NCBI RefSeq assembly: GCF_937770335.1
Contig: NZ_CALJHY010000002.1
Location: 310,001 to 374,000, forward strand
Length of the DNA: 64,000 nucleotides
Direction of reading: 5' to 3'
Source: an uncultured Glaciecola sp.
GTDB taxonomy: Bacteria; Pseudomonadota; Gammaproteobacteria; Enterobacterales; Alteromonadaceae
Notes under the pieces: model-generated
The model's database searches: none
What the model saw: only the letters and a program-made list of their open reading frames with translations
What the model was told of the DNA's origin: nothing
Part shown: positions 10,901 to 18,326 of the stretch, one piece after another
Layout of the letters: each line of letters opens with the position of its first letter
How positions within the stretch are numbered: position 1 is the stretch's first letter
Program-made: the position numbers and the translations under genes

Positions 10901-11495
10901 TGAATATCTTGAAGAAATGCCTATGCTCCGTGCAGAAAATCAACAATATATTCACTACAGAAAAGGCTCTGTTGTAATGATGGCTTTGCGTGAAAGAATA
11001 GGCGAGCAAAATATGAACCACGCATTGAAAGAGCTTATTACCAAATATAGGTTCAGTGACTCGCTACAACCGACCACACTTGATTTAGTCGCGGCTTTCA
11101 AATCTGTTGCTTTAGCAGAGGATCTGACCTTTATTGATGACCAGTTTAATCAAATTAGCATTTATGATTTGAAGATAATTGATACAGAAATGAAGAAGCA
11201 AAAAAATAATGAATATAGTTTAACGTTAACAGTATCAGCCAAACAATTTGAAGCGGATGGTAAAGGTGAAGAAACGGAACAGCCATTCGATGATTTTGTA
11301 GATATTATGTTGTTTAGCGAAGATCCCAACGACTTTAGTACCCAAAACAAAATACTTTATCGTAAAAAACATCACTTAATATCAGGTGAAAACACCATTA
11401 CGATTGTTATTAAATCGTCATCTGCTTATGTCGGTATAGATCCCTTTGTTCGCTTTATAGATAGGGACAGCAGAGACAACATAAAAAAACTGTAG
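7941..11495 (+). CDS. ABC-2 type permease fused to M1 family aminopeptidase
   Basis: A 1,184-residue fusion. The N-terminal half (to about residue 600) has many hydrophobic segments of an ABC-2 permease. The C-terminal half is an M1 (gluzincin) peptidase with zinc motif HEVAHQWFGH at about residues 926-935 and the third ligand Glu in LFESLSQYA, about 19 residues further on. The start at 7941 has a strong AAGGGGA ribosome site; an in-frame start at 7884 would overlap the ATPase gene and adds no homologous sequence. Permease-M1 fusions paired with an ABC ATPase are a known bacterial architecture, thought to couple peptide hydrolysis to transport or membrane signalling, with the peptidase expected outside the cytoplasm. 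All catalytic residues visible to me are intact. Confidence 0.92.
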   Translation: MFLKMLAFEWRYYTKQPSFIVTCLVFFLLPYLTITIEEITAGVGGNTNLNSPYTIANTMLNFGLFVMFVVVNFVANTASRNDTSMMAEIICTKPIPPTAYQLGRFFGAFLVCVTVFSMVPLALLIGSLMPWLDQERLGEFNVIFYLAPFLIYAVTTIFVLSTLFYAIALRFRSIMAVYLTALGLLIIYVVSAAVFDEPNQRQILAIIDPFGINTFSEVTSYWTPFDKNTLTVQFTQEVIINRVLWIGIGVASLFAFGNLFSPLTLKSTKEKKNKDNTPVDMPATTLSKVKYQPGSGIQQFMARTKFEIKQIVFSPAFPILMLFCAFNLVAQFFDPKGFYGASNWPLTQTMVQLIQQAFGLVNIIVITYYSAEVVWRERSVGMGDITDSMPVANVTYGLSKFIAVCVVIISIFLIGMLATITNQLILGYTNLDILQYIVSLFYFGSSGWVLLIVLSFFLQTMSSSKYIGMLLFVGYFFVSIVFSQIGIEHNMFQYALTPILQYSDMNGYGWTLTTQNWYLLYWSSLAVVLSIVSFGLWHRGPHSGLGARFKMLPYEIGKGGFITISVCVVLFFSSGSIIHYNTKVLNQFTTQEQALNDSELYEKEFLKFEDEPAPIIISIDADIAIFPNVRRVETITKIIVENRSNKPIETFLVNHPKYSPVSEVAIEGGRLGKRVADLDVAWFTFDEPMQAGEQRNGIITVVREHRGFKDRGEDTEVVRNGTFIANYSLYPSFGVDQAFYITDQHERRKRDLGPPRRAYLLEDESRYNESFFGPQVALIDFKATLSTSEEQIAIAPGYLTNEWVQDNRRYFQYEMDSPMVNFFNIMSAKLKVKKEIHNGVEIAVYYHKEHFWNVETMIEASKDSLDYFIKAFGPYQHKQLRIIEFPGYRSFAQSFANTVPYSENIGFITDLRDNKEIDPVYYVTAHEVAHQWFGHQLNAANVQGSAVLFESLSQYAALMVVEKKYGEEKIRKFLTFELDGYLRGRANEYLEEMPMLRAENQQYIHYRKGSVVMMALRERIGEQNMNHALKELITKYRFSDSLQPTTLDLVAAFKSVALAEDLTFIDDQFNQISIYDLKIIDTEMKKQKNNEYSLTLTVSAKQFEADGKGEETEQPFDDFVDIMLFSEDPNDFSTQNKILYRKKHHLISGENTITIVIKSSSAYVGIDPFVRFIDRDSRDNIKKL

Positions 11496-11524
11496 AATCC
11501 AATCATGCTAAGGGGACTTAAGGT

Positions 11525-11981
11525 ATGTCAAAATCACTGCTTATTTCACTGCTCGCTATTATTCTATGTTTTGGTGCAATGGACGCTATTTGGTTGGGTA
11601 TTATTGCAGATGAAATTTATCAGCAAGAAATGCAAGGTATGTTGCGTGCAGAATATCCAGTTTGGCCGTGGGTTAGCTTTTATCTCATTTACGCGTTAAG
11701 CATAACTATTTTAGCCGTACAGCCAAGTTTTAACAACTTAGCCAATGCCACATTACAACCTTCCAAAAGCATACTTGTTGTTGCATTTAGAGGCTTTATT
11801 TTGGGTTTGGCGGCGTATGGTGCATACAATCTCACAAACTATGCGATCTTGGCCAACTGGTCACTGAAAATAGCATTGATTGATTGATTGGGCTTGGGGC
11901 TGTTTTATTACAACTTCTAGCGCAGTTTCTGCGGCGGTGGCAGTGTCAGTTTTTGGTAACAAATATCACAGTCATAAATAA
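11525..11981 (+). pseudogene. DUF2177 family membrane protein, frameshifted at an ATTG repeat
   Basis: The start ATG at 11525 has the ribosome site TTAAGG. The frame as it stands stops at 11887 after 120 residues. The protein shows the DUF2177 plan: MDAIWLG near the N-terminus, several TM segments, and YNLTNYAILANW. The family normally continues through D-x-x-WG. Here that segment (IDWAWGCFITT and beyond) is present, but in another frame, running to a stop at 11981. The shift falls on four tandem ATTG copies; three copies would restore a single reading frame of about 151 residues. DUF2177 proteins are small inner-membrane proteins of unknown function. This may be a true pseudogene, a phase-variable state, or an assembly error. 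The gene follows the ABC-M1 gene by 29 bp. Confidence 0.8.
11875..11890 (+). repeat. Tetranucleotide repeat (ATTG)x4 at the frameshift
   Basis: Four perfect tandem ATTG units lie inside the DUF2177 gene, exactly where the frame breaks. Three units would give the in-frame product. A short tandem repeat at this spot is compatible with slipped-strand mispairing. Confidence 0.9.
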
Positions 11982-12028
11982 GACCTAACTGTAAAGTCTA
12001 TTTGCATGACAGTGCTGTTCGCTAATGA

Positions 12029-12056
12029 CTAACTGCATGGCTATGCATGCAGTTAG
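12029..12056. terminator. Hairpin between convergent genes
   Basis: A perfect 11-bp inverted repeat (CTAACTGCATG / CATGCAGTTAG) with a 6-nt loop sits between the plus-strand DUF2177 gene and the minus-strand S9 peptidase. There is no strong T run on either side, so it may be a weak bidirectional terminator or a transcript-end stabiliser. Confidence 0.45.
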
Positions 12057-12087
12057 CACATTATTCAAGCGTTTATAAAACGCAGTA

Positions 12088-14196
12088 TTACTTAGTTTTA
12101 TATTTTTCAAACCAAGCAATAATGTTACCGACTTTTTGAATCAGGTGACTTGGGCGTGATGCAATGCCATGCGAAGCACCAGGGATACGCACCATGGCTG
12201 AATCAATTTGGCGTAAACGTAATGCTTGGTAATATTGTTCTGTTTCACTTATTGGCGTTCTGTAATCGTCTTCACCAGTCAACAGCATCGTTGGTGTTGT
12301 GACGTTTCCTACTAACGACAGAGGTGAGCGTTTCCATAGTTTATCGCTGATATTCCAAGGCATATCCTCCATCCAATATTGAGTGAAGAAAGGGTAAGCA
12401 TCGGCGGTTAATGCAAAGCTCATCCAATTGATCACTGGCTTAGCAACAACGGCGGCGGCGAAACGGTTTGTTTTACCAATACTCCATGCGGTTAATACAC
12501 CACCGCCAGAGCCGCCGGTAATAAATAGATTTCTATCATCAATGAAACCTTTCACAACCGCAGCATCGACAACATCCATCAAGTCATTGTAGTCCTCGGA
12601 AGGATAATTATGGTGAATTAGATTGGCAAAATCTTCACCATACGAAGAGCTACCTCTGGGGTTAGACCAAACAACAACGTAGCCTTTCGCGGCCATAAGC
12701 TGTACTTCCATGCTGAATGTTTCAGTATAAGCAGCATGAGGGCCTCCATGGATCTCTATAATCAATGGATATTTTTTGCTGGCGTCAAAGTTTGGTGGAT
12801 AAGCAATCCAAGCATCAATATTTCGTTTGTCTACCGAGGAGACAACATCAATAGCTTCTACTTTTGCTAAGGTTACATGGGCCAGTGCATCTTCATTCAA
12901 TGAAGTAAGACGTTTTGGGCGCTTATCGCTGCTCATTAAAGCTAGATCGGCCGGGCGTTGACTGTCGTTTATGGTATATACAATTTCTCCCTTTGCTGAT
13001 ACATCAAATTCGCCAGAGGTATAAGGTCGGCCTAACGCTTGGCTACCCAACCTTGCAGGTAGTGCTTTTATTTTTCCATTAATACTGACATAGGCGAGCT
13101 TAGTTTCACCTTCATCAAGGTAACTATAATAAAGCCCTTTGCTATTGTTTGCCCATTGCACAGAACTAATTTGACGATCCAATGCTGGTGTTAATGATGT
13201 GGCCGCTTTGTCAGAATCAAGGGCTTGCAGCATGATTTGGTTAACCTGATACGACAGTTTTCTATCATTGACCCATTCATAAGCAATATATTTTCCATTA
13301 GGACTAATCAGTGGGGCAGACTCAGGTCCTGATACCTCTGTGACAGATTGAATCTTGCCGGTAGCAACATCAACCCGGTATATATTGCTTTCATAAGGCA
13401 ATAACGCCCAATTTTCATCGCGATTTGCCGAGAAATATAGTGCTTTGCTATCTGCTGACCAACTGAGTTGCCCGCCGTGGTTAAACTTATCTACGGTAAC
13501 TTGGTGTGGCGTACCACCTTCAGCAGAAATGACATAAACTTGCTGAAAGCCTGGACTGTTGAAACCAGCGCCATCACTTCTATATTGCGTAGTATCAATA
13601 TACTTTGCCGTACCTGCCCAGTTAGCATCTTTGGGCATCTTTGGCATATCTTTAAATAGGCTGGTAGCTTGCGTTCCTGTAAACATAGTAAACGCTATAG
13701 ATTGACCATCAGGTGACCACGTTAAGTTTGACGGACTAGAATGTAAGCTGCTGATCTTAGCGGTTCGGTTCGTTTCCATCCATCTTACGAAAATTTGTGA
13801 TTTGCCTTCTTGCGCTGATAAATACGCGAGTCGCCCACCATCTGCTGAAAAACGAGGTGAAGAATAACTATTACCATCTGCTAATAAAGGCAAGTGTTGT
13901 TGGTTTTTTAAATCATAAGTCCACAGCTGAATTTTGCTGCGGTCGTTCATGATGTCCATTGAACGGCGCTCATAAACGAGCATTTCTTTGCTTGGATGAA
14001 ATGTAGGTGAGGCCGCGTATTCTAGTTCAAATACATCAGCATAATCTAAAACTGAGGTAGTTGATGCAATATGATTTTGTGCTGACTTATCACCATCTGT
14101 GTTTAGTGCACTTGCACTAAAAGTCGTCAATCCTAAAATAGAGGCCGCAACATATAGCGATATTTTTTGAAATGGTCGGGTAGGCCTTTTTATCAT
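12088..14196 (-). CDS. Secreted S9 family peptidase (prolyl oligopeptidase / acylaminoacyl-peptidase type)
   Basis: A 702-residue protein with an N-terminal signal peptide (positive start, hydrophobic core, ALN-type cleavage region near residue 31). A WD/beta-propeller segment (about 60-420) follows, with repeated SPDGQSIAF-like blades, then a C-terminal alpha/beta hydrolase. The catalytic triad is readable: Ser563 in GGSGGG, Asp in GEDDYRTP near 645, and His in GASHGI near 677. S9 enzymes cut short peptides, often after Pro or Ala, and gating by the propeller keeps out folded proteins. The export signal points to the periplasm. It is transcribed alone on the minus strand. With the tricorn-like protease and the M1 fusion, this end of the window holds three extracytoplasmic peptidases. 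The exact specificity cannot be read from sequence. Confidence 0.93.
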   Translation of the reverse strand: MIKRPTRPFQKISLYVAASILGLTTFSASALNTDGDKSAQNHIASTTSVLDYADVFELEYAASPTFHPSKEMLVYERRSMDIMNDRSKIQLWTYDLKNQQHLPLLADGNSYSSPRFSADGGRLAYLSAQEGKSQIFVRWMETNRTAKISSLHSSPSNLTWSPDGQSIAFTMFTGTQATSLFKDMPKMPKDANWAGTAKYIDTTQYRSDGAGFNSPGFQQVYVISAEGGTPHQVTVDKFNHGGQLSWSADSKALYFSANRDENWALLPYESNIYRVDVATGKIQSVTEVSGPESAPLISPNGKYIAYEWVNDRKLSYQVNQIMLQALDSDKAATSLTPALDRQISSVQWANNSKGLYYSYLDEGETKLAYVSINGKIKALPARLGSQALGRPYTSGEFDVSAKGEIVYTINDSQRPADLALMSSDKRPKRLTSLNEDALAHVTLAKVEAIDVVSSVDKRNIDAWIAYPPNFDASKKYPLIIEIHGGPHAAYTETFSMEVQLMAAKGYVVVWSNPRGSSSYGEDFANLIHHNYPSEDYNDLMDVVDAAVVKGFIDDRNLFITGGSGGGVLTAWSIGKTNRFAAAVVAKPVINWMSFALTADAYPFFTQYWMEDMPWNISDKLWKRSPLSLVGNVTTPTMLLTGEDDYRTPISETEQYYQALRLRQIDSAMVRIPGASHGIASRPSHLIQKVGNIIAWFEKYKTK

Positions 14197-14397
14197 TATA
14201 CTTTCCTTAATATACTGTAAATAAATGGCTGCAGTCGTCTAAAACTGTAAACCGCAGAGTAAAACGTAATACAGTAATACTGTCGCTATTTGAGCTTATT
14301 TTCAAGCATCACGTCAAATACGAGTAAAAAATCTGTCAAACCGTTTCATATATATTTGTATATATTATTAGTTTTGTATTATTTGAAGGACAATGAG

Positions 14398-14856
14398 ATG
14401 CAATCTATTAACTCGCAGGACCAAAGCACACAGGCCATGACTGAAGTTGCTCTGGCTCTTTCAATGGCATTTTTTTCTCTACTTTTGTTAGCTTTAGTGT
14501 CTATTGGAGTGCCCGAATCGACTGAAAAGATTACGCAAGACGCGCAAACTACTGTACCAGAATTTGTATTAACTGAATCAAGCTCTGCGATACAAAGTGC
14601 TGAAGATAAAAAGCAACCTTCAGATATTCAATATATATTTTATTTTGAGGACAAGCTTTATGACAAATATTTGCAAGAAACCCAAATTAAGAGCCTGAAC
14701 AATAAGCAAAAATTAGTGGTTGCGATGCCGATGGACACAGAGATAACTCAAGCACTGACCTTACAAAGAAGATTTAAAAATTTCGATTTGGCTTTAAGCA
14801 TAATGGACAGCGAATGGTTAGCTGCGTTTGAGTCCAAAATAAACGCTAAAATGTAG
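14398..14856 (+). CDS. ExbD/TolR/MotB-like single-TM protein, first gene of the uncharacterised cluster
   Basis: A 152-residue protein with a short cytosolic N-terminus, one TM helix (about residues 15-38, MTEVALALSMAFF onward), and a periplasmic part of about 100 residues. The layout matches ExbD/TolR: an acidic residue at the cytosolic edge of the helix (Glu16, where TolR and MotB have an essential Asp) and a compact periplasmic domain with a KLVVAMP strand. The ATG at 14398 was chosen for its AAGGA ribosome site; an in-frame TTG at 14290 would add 36 residues not needed by the fold. By inference it is the proton-carrying partner of the ExbB-like protein at 25977. I cannot confirm the family without a profile search. 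Confidence 0.65.
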   Translation: MQSINSQDQSTQAMTEVALALSMAFFSLLLLALVSIGVPESTEKITQDAQTTVPEFVLTESSSAIQSAEDKKQPSDIQYIFYFEDKLYDKYLQETQIKSLNNKQKLVVAMPMDTEITQALTLQRRFKNFDLALSIMDSEWLAAFESKINAKM

Positions 14857-14863
14857 GGTACTT

Positions 14864-15394
14864 GTGACTAGGTTAACTCGTTTTATAAATACAAATCAGC
14901 GCTCAATATTTTTTATATCGATATTGCGATTGAGAAAAGACAACTTACTGTTAGCAATTGCGCTTAGCGTTATTTTTATGGGAGGAATTTTTGTCATATT
15001 TCGATTTTCTATCGAATTTGATAATAGTAAAAATAATATCGTGGTAGCTAGTACTCAGCTTGCTGATTATCAACAATTCATCACAAAACCGGCAAATAAA
15101 CGCCAGTTAATTGCCACATTACAGTCGATTAGAATGCACAACGTGACAAGATATCAACGCCTCTCTAGACCCAATGAGCAATTGAATCAAAACGATAAGC
15201 AACAATCACTATGGCCATATTTTGTCCCCCCAAATGTCAACGTGTCCAAGAGCCTTGATTTGAAAATGGCGAAATTGCACCCACGTAACAAAATGGCGAA
15301 TGCATGGAATAGCGTCGATGATAGCCATAGTAAAGGCTCTGAACCTGTTAAAATCCTCAACGCTGCCTTGCAACCAGTTCAACACGGCTGGTGA
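14864..15394 (+). CDS. Uncharacterised single-TM protein of the cluster
   Basis: GTG start with an AGGG-type ribosome site, 7 bp after the ExbD-like gene. The 176-residue product has a basic N-terminus, one TM helix at about residues 26-47 (LLLAIALSVIFMGGIFVIF), and then a hydrophilic, probably periplasmic region rich in Gln and Asn. No family is recognised. The frame stops at 15394, but another frame stays open to 15512 and reads as a plausible continuation (HFPVVIFTQNTT and onward). The gene could therefore carry a single-base frameshift near its end; the evidence for this is weak. A gap of about 290 bp without a gene follows before the kinase. It holds a short AACGAG-AAC-CTCGTT hairpin with a few Ts, perhaps a weak terminator, and probably the kinase promoter. 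Confidence 0.6.
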   Translation: MTRLTRFINTNQRSIFFISILRLRKDNLLLAIALSVIFMGGIFVIFRFSIEFDNSKNNIVVASTQLADYQQFITKPANKRQLIATLQSIRMHNVTRYQRLSRPNEQLNQNDKQQSLWPYFVPPNVNVSKSLDLKMAKLHPRNKMANAWNSVDDSHSKGSEPVKILNAALQPVQHGW

Positions 15395-15800
15395 TTTAAC
15401 TAATAATTTTGCCCATTTTCCTGTTGTCATATTCACTCAAAATACAACTACAGCCTCTGGTGTTAATAATTTTCTTAACATGCCGCTCACTCTAAGAAGT
15501 AAGGCGCAATAATTGCATCAAATTATAGTTACTAGTTATTACCAATAAAGACATAACAGATTCGAAGTAAAAAATAGTAGTCAATGTGAGTGAAGGTAAA
15601 TAGTACTTAACTGATTGCATTCAACTAAGGCTGCTTCATAACTTACCTAAGCCTACCTATCAACGAGAACCTCGTTTTGAAGTGTTTGTACGGCATATTT
15701 TATGACTATTTTATAGCAACATGATCGAACGTAACTATAATTGTATTATGAAACGCTAAATGTAAGTAAAGCAGCATAGAACAAATTTAGGACTGAACTT

Positions 15801-18326
15801 TTGTTAAAAAACATCGGAAAATACAAGGTGAACGGGCTGATTGCGCAAGGCGCAACCAGCAAGGTTTATCTTGCCCAAGATCCTAACTTATCTATTCAGC
15901 TTGCTATCAAAGTATTTGATTGTCAGCTTGTCGATAGTGAAAGTAGTCGCGCAGAATCCCCGCAGCAAAAAGCACAACATAACCAAGCAAATTTTATCAA
16001 TGAAAGTAAGATCCTCCATCAATTATCGTCGTCTGCGCACGTTGTTTCGTTCATGGAATTTGATTTTACCGATGCAAAACAACCTTATATTGTGATGCCA
16101 TATTATAAGCGCTCATTAGCAGACTTGTTAGGTTCGCAAAATAAACTAAGCATGAATAAAACGCTTATTATTGCACAGCAAATATTAACCGGACTCTCGT
16201 ACATTCATAAGGCAGGGCTTGTTCATCTTGATATCAAACCGGCAAATATCTTATTAGATGACAATGATCAAGTTAAAATCGCTGATTTTGGTATCTCTGT
16301 ATCGGATTCAATGCCAGAAGAAAAAACAGCTAATATTATTATAAAAAGTGGTATTGGTAGCTTATATTACGCCAGCCCAGAGCAATTAATAGATGCACAA
16401 AATAGCACTGCAAAAAGCGACATTTATGCAGTTTCAGCTTTAATGTATCGGTGTTTAACTGGCGTGCATTACAGTGAAATAAAACAGCCTGTTAATGTTG
16501 TTAATCCGAAGATAGATGCTGAAGTTAGCTACGTTATTGAGCTTGGATTATCGACAGAACCAGAACAACGCCCTTTATCTGCTAAACACATGGCGGCGAC
16601 GATTACTGACCTTCTTAAAAGGTTGCATGGTCAAATTAATGGCTATACCCAAAATGATGATCCCGAAGCCACACGGGTATGGAAAAACCATGCAACGGAT
16701 ACTAATAAAATTGAAGCGCTTAGGCTGAGTATTCAAAACACCCTTTTAAAGGACGGTGAAATTAATGAATTTCATTTCAATCGACTAGCGTTATTAGCGA
16801 AAGCTGAATTGCATCAACAATACTCTGCTGAATGGTTAGATCAATACATTGCGCAAATCCAATCTCAATTAGCCAGGAAAAACAATAAAGCAGCCGCATT
16901 CTTTTTGTGGGTAGAACAAGTCAACGAAGCAATACAGTACGGCGTCTTGAATCAAGACGACAGCTTGATAGCTAATGCTAAGCAAAACCTGATAGCGCTA
17001 GGCAAAGCTACGTTGAATAAACCGGCACAACAGTTAGACCGTATTATTGAACACAAACGACTAGCCCAAAATAGTAAAAACACATCCCACCCCCAAACAG
17101 GTAAAAGAAAACCACGAGGAAGATTTCTCTCTGCTGTGTTCATCATTGTTTGCGGATTAATATTACCTTGGTGGTTGCAGTCTGATAAAACCAACGACTC
17201 ACTTAATGGTAATTCAGAATTAACTGCAATAGATAAAAATACAGAAGAGCAGCCGCAACTATTGAGCGGTGTAACAACCTACGACGCTCGTTTGCGCAGT
17301 GAAAGAGAAGGCAACGTAGTTAACGAAATATCCGAAATTCAAATTGAAAACGGCACGGGTTTAGATATAACAATCGGAAATACAGAAGTAATTTTGCAGA
17401 TACACCCCAAAGACGCTGTTGTTGTAATGCAATCTATGCAAGGCATCCCAGTCCGTAATGACAATATAAAACAAGGTGAGTATTGGCTGCGAGTGAGTAA
17501 AAACGGTTACCAAACGGTGACGAAAAAAATTGATATCACAACCAGTACTTACACTATCTTTGAGCGTCTTGAATTGTCAGACACTCGTTATTTTATCGGT
17601 AATACCGATAAAACGGTAGCCGATGGTATTCCGGTTGAATTTATATTATTACCAAAAATATCGAAGACCTCGGAGCTTAGTTCGACGCCAGTAGCCTATC
17701 CCCGAATTCGTATAATGTCATTTGAGGTGACTAATCAGTTATATGCCGCCTGTGTTGATGCTGGAAAATGTGCAACCTCAAAGATCGTATCAACAAACTC
17801 TCGATACCGTACTTTTTATTTACCTGACTACCCAATTATCAATGTCAGTTGGTTTGACGTTAACGAACAGTTTATTCCTTGGTTATCGGATCAAACCGGG
17901 ACTCGTTTACGTCTACCTACAAGAGCGGAGTGGGAATTTGCAGCGTCGGGTTCCTCACAAAACGCGTCCAAAATCTACAGTTGGGGACCAACAATGCAAA
18001 TTAATAAAGCGCATTGTAAAGATTGTAATATTGGCGACGGAAATAGCATTAATACAACCATGCCGGTGAGAAGCTTCGCCCCAAATAATTGGCAGTTATT
18101 TGATATGCATGGAAACGTGCAAGAGTGGACCTCTACTTGTCCAAAACCGGCTATATCAAAAACGTCGTATTCAGCTTTGCAACCCCGATGCGATTTAGCA
18201 GTAGTAAAAGGAGGTTCTTGGTTGAATGATAAAAGTGAGTTAGCAATTTTAACGAATGATTTTTTAAAGAAGACAGTTAGGTCACACACCACCGGATTTA
18301 GATTAGTTGAGGAAGTAAATGAATAA
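15801..18326 (+). CDS. Membrane Ser/Thr protein kinase with PEGA-like and SUMF1 (FGE-sulfatase) domains
   Basis: An 841-residue protein with a TTG start and AGGA ribosome site. The N-terminal Hanks-type kinase has its glycine loop at IAQGATSKVYLA, Lys37 in AIKVF, Asp144 in the catalytic loop HLDIKPAN, DFG Asp162, and SPE in place of APE. HLD rather than HRD makes it a non-RD kinase. One TM helix (about 442-462) places the rest outside the cytoplasm. There follow a PEGA-like repeat (about 540-585) and a SUMF1/formylglycine-enzyme-like domain (about 600-838) with EVTNQLYAACVDAG, RLPTRAEWEFAASG, DMHGNVQEW, VKGGSW and GFRLV. The Cys pair used by true FGE is not seen after GGSW, so the domain is probably a sensor or binder. 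It overlaps the next gene by 8 bp. Kinases of this plan control secretion machines in other bacteria; the target here may be the FHA protein. Confidence 0.9.
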   Translation: MLKNIGKYKVNGLIAQGATSKVYLAQDPNLSIQLAIKVFDCQLVDSESSRAESPQQKAQHNQANFINESKILHQLSSSAHVVSFMEFDFTDAKQPYIVMPYYKRSLADLLGSQNKLSMNKTLIIAQQILTGLSYIHKAGLVHLDIKPANILLDDNDQVKIADFGISVSDSMPEEKTANIIIKSGIGSLYYASPEQLIDAQNSTAKSDIYAVSALMYRCLTGVHYSEIKQPVNVVNPKIDAEVSYVIELGLSTEPEQRPLSAKHMAATITDLLKRLHGQINGYTQNDDPEATRVWKNHATDTNKIEALRLSIQNTLLKDGEINEFHFNRLALLAKAELHQQYSAEWLDQYIAQIQSQLARKNNKAAAFFLWVEQVNEAIQYGVLNQDDSLIANAKQNLIALGKATLNKPAQQLDRIIEHKRLAQNSKNTSHPQTGKRKPRGRFLSAVFIIVCGLILPWWLQSDKTNDSLNGNSELTAIDKNTEEQPQLLSGVTTYDARLRSEREGNVVNEISEIQIENGTGLDITIGNTEVILQIHPKDAVVVMQSMQGIPVRNDNIKQGEYWLRVSKNGYQTVTKKIDITTSTYTIFERLELSDTRYFIGNTDKTVADGIPVEFILLPKISKTSELSSTPVAYPRIRIMSFEVTNQLYAACVDAGKCATSKIVSTNSRYRTFYLPDYPIINVSWFDVNEQFIPWLSDQTGTRLRLPTRAEWEFAASGSSQNASKIYSWGPTMQINKAHCKDCNIGDGNSINTTMPVRSFAPNNWQLFDMHGNVQEWTSTCPKPAISKTSYSALQPRCDLAVVKGGSWLNDKSELAILTNDFLKKTVRSHTTGFRLVEEVNE

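Noticed and set aside
11517-11522. CTTAAG as a further operator site (also 38480-38485, 45038-45043, 52255-52260)
   Set aside because: Each is a single copy without a second half-site at 5-bp spacing, and most lie inside genes or a ribosome site.
15662-15680. AACGAG-AAC-CTCGTT hairpin as a terminator
   Set aside because: Only a 6-bp stem and a short T stretch; too weak to list as a separate feature.
15801-18326. Diversity-generating retroelement target (SUMF1-type variable protein)
   Set aside because: No reverse transcriptase, template repeat or A-biased variable repeat was seen near the SUMF1 domain or elsewhere in the window.
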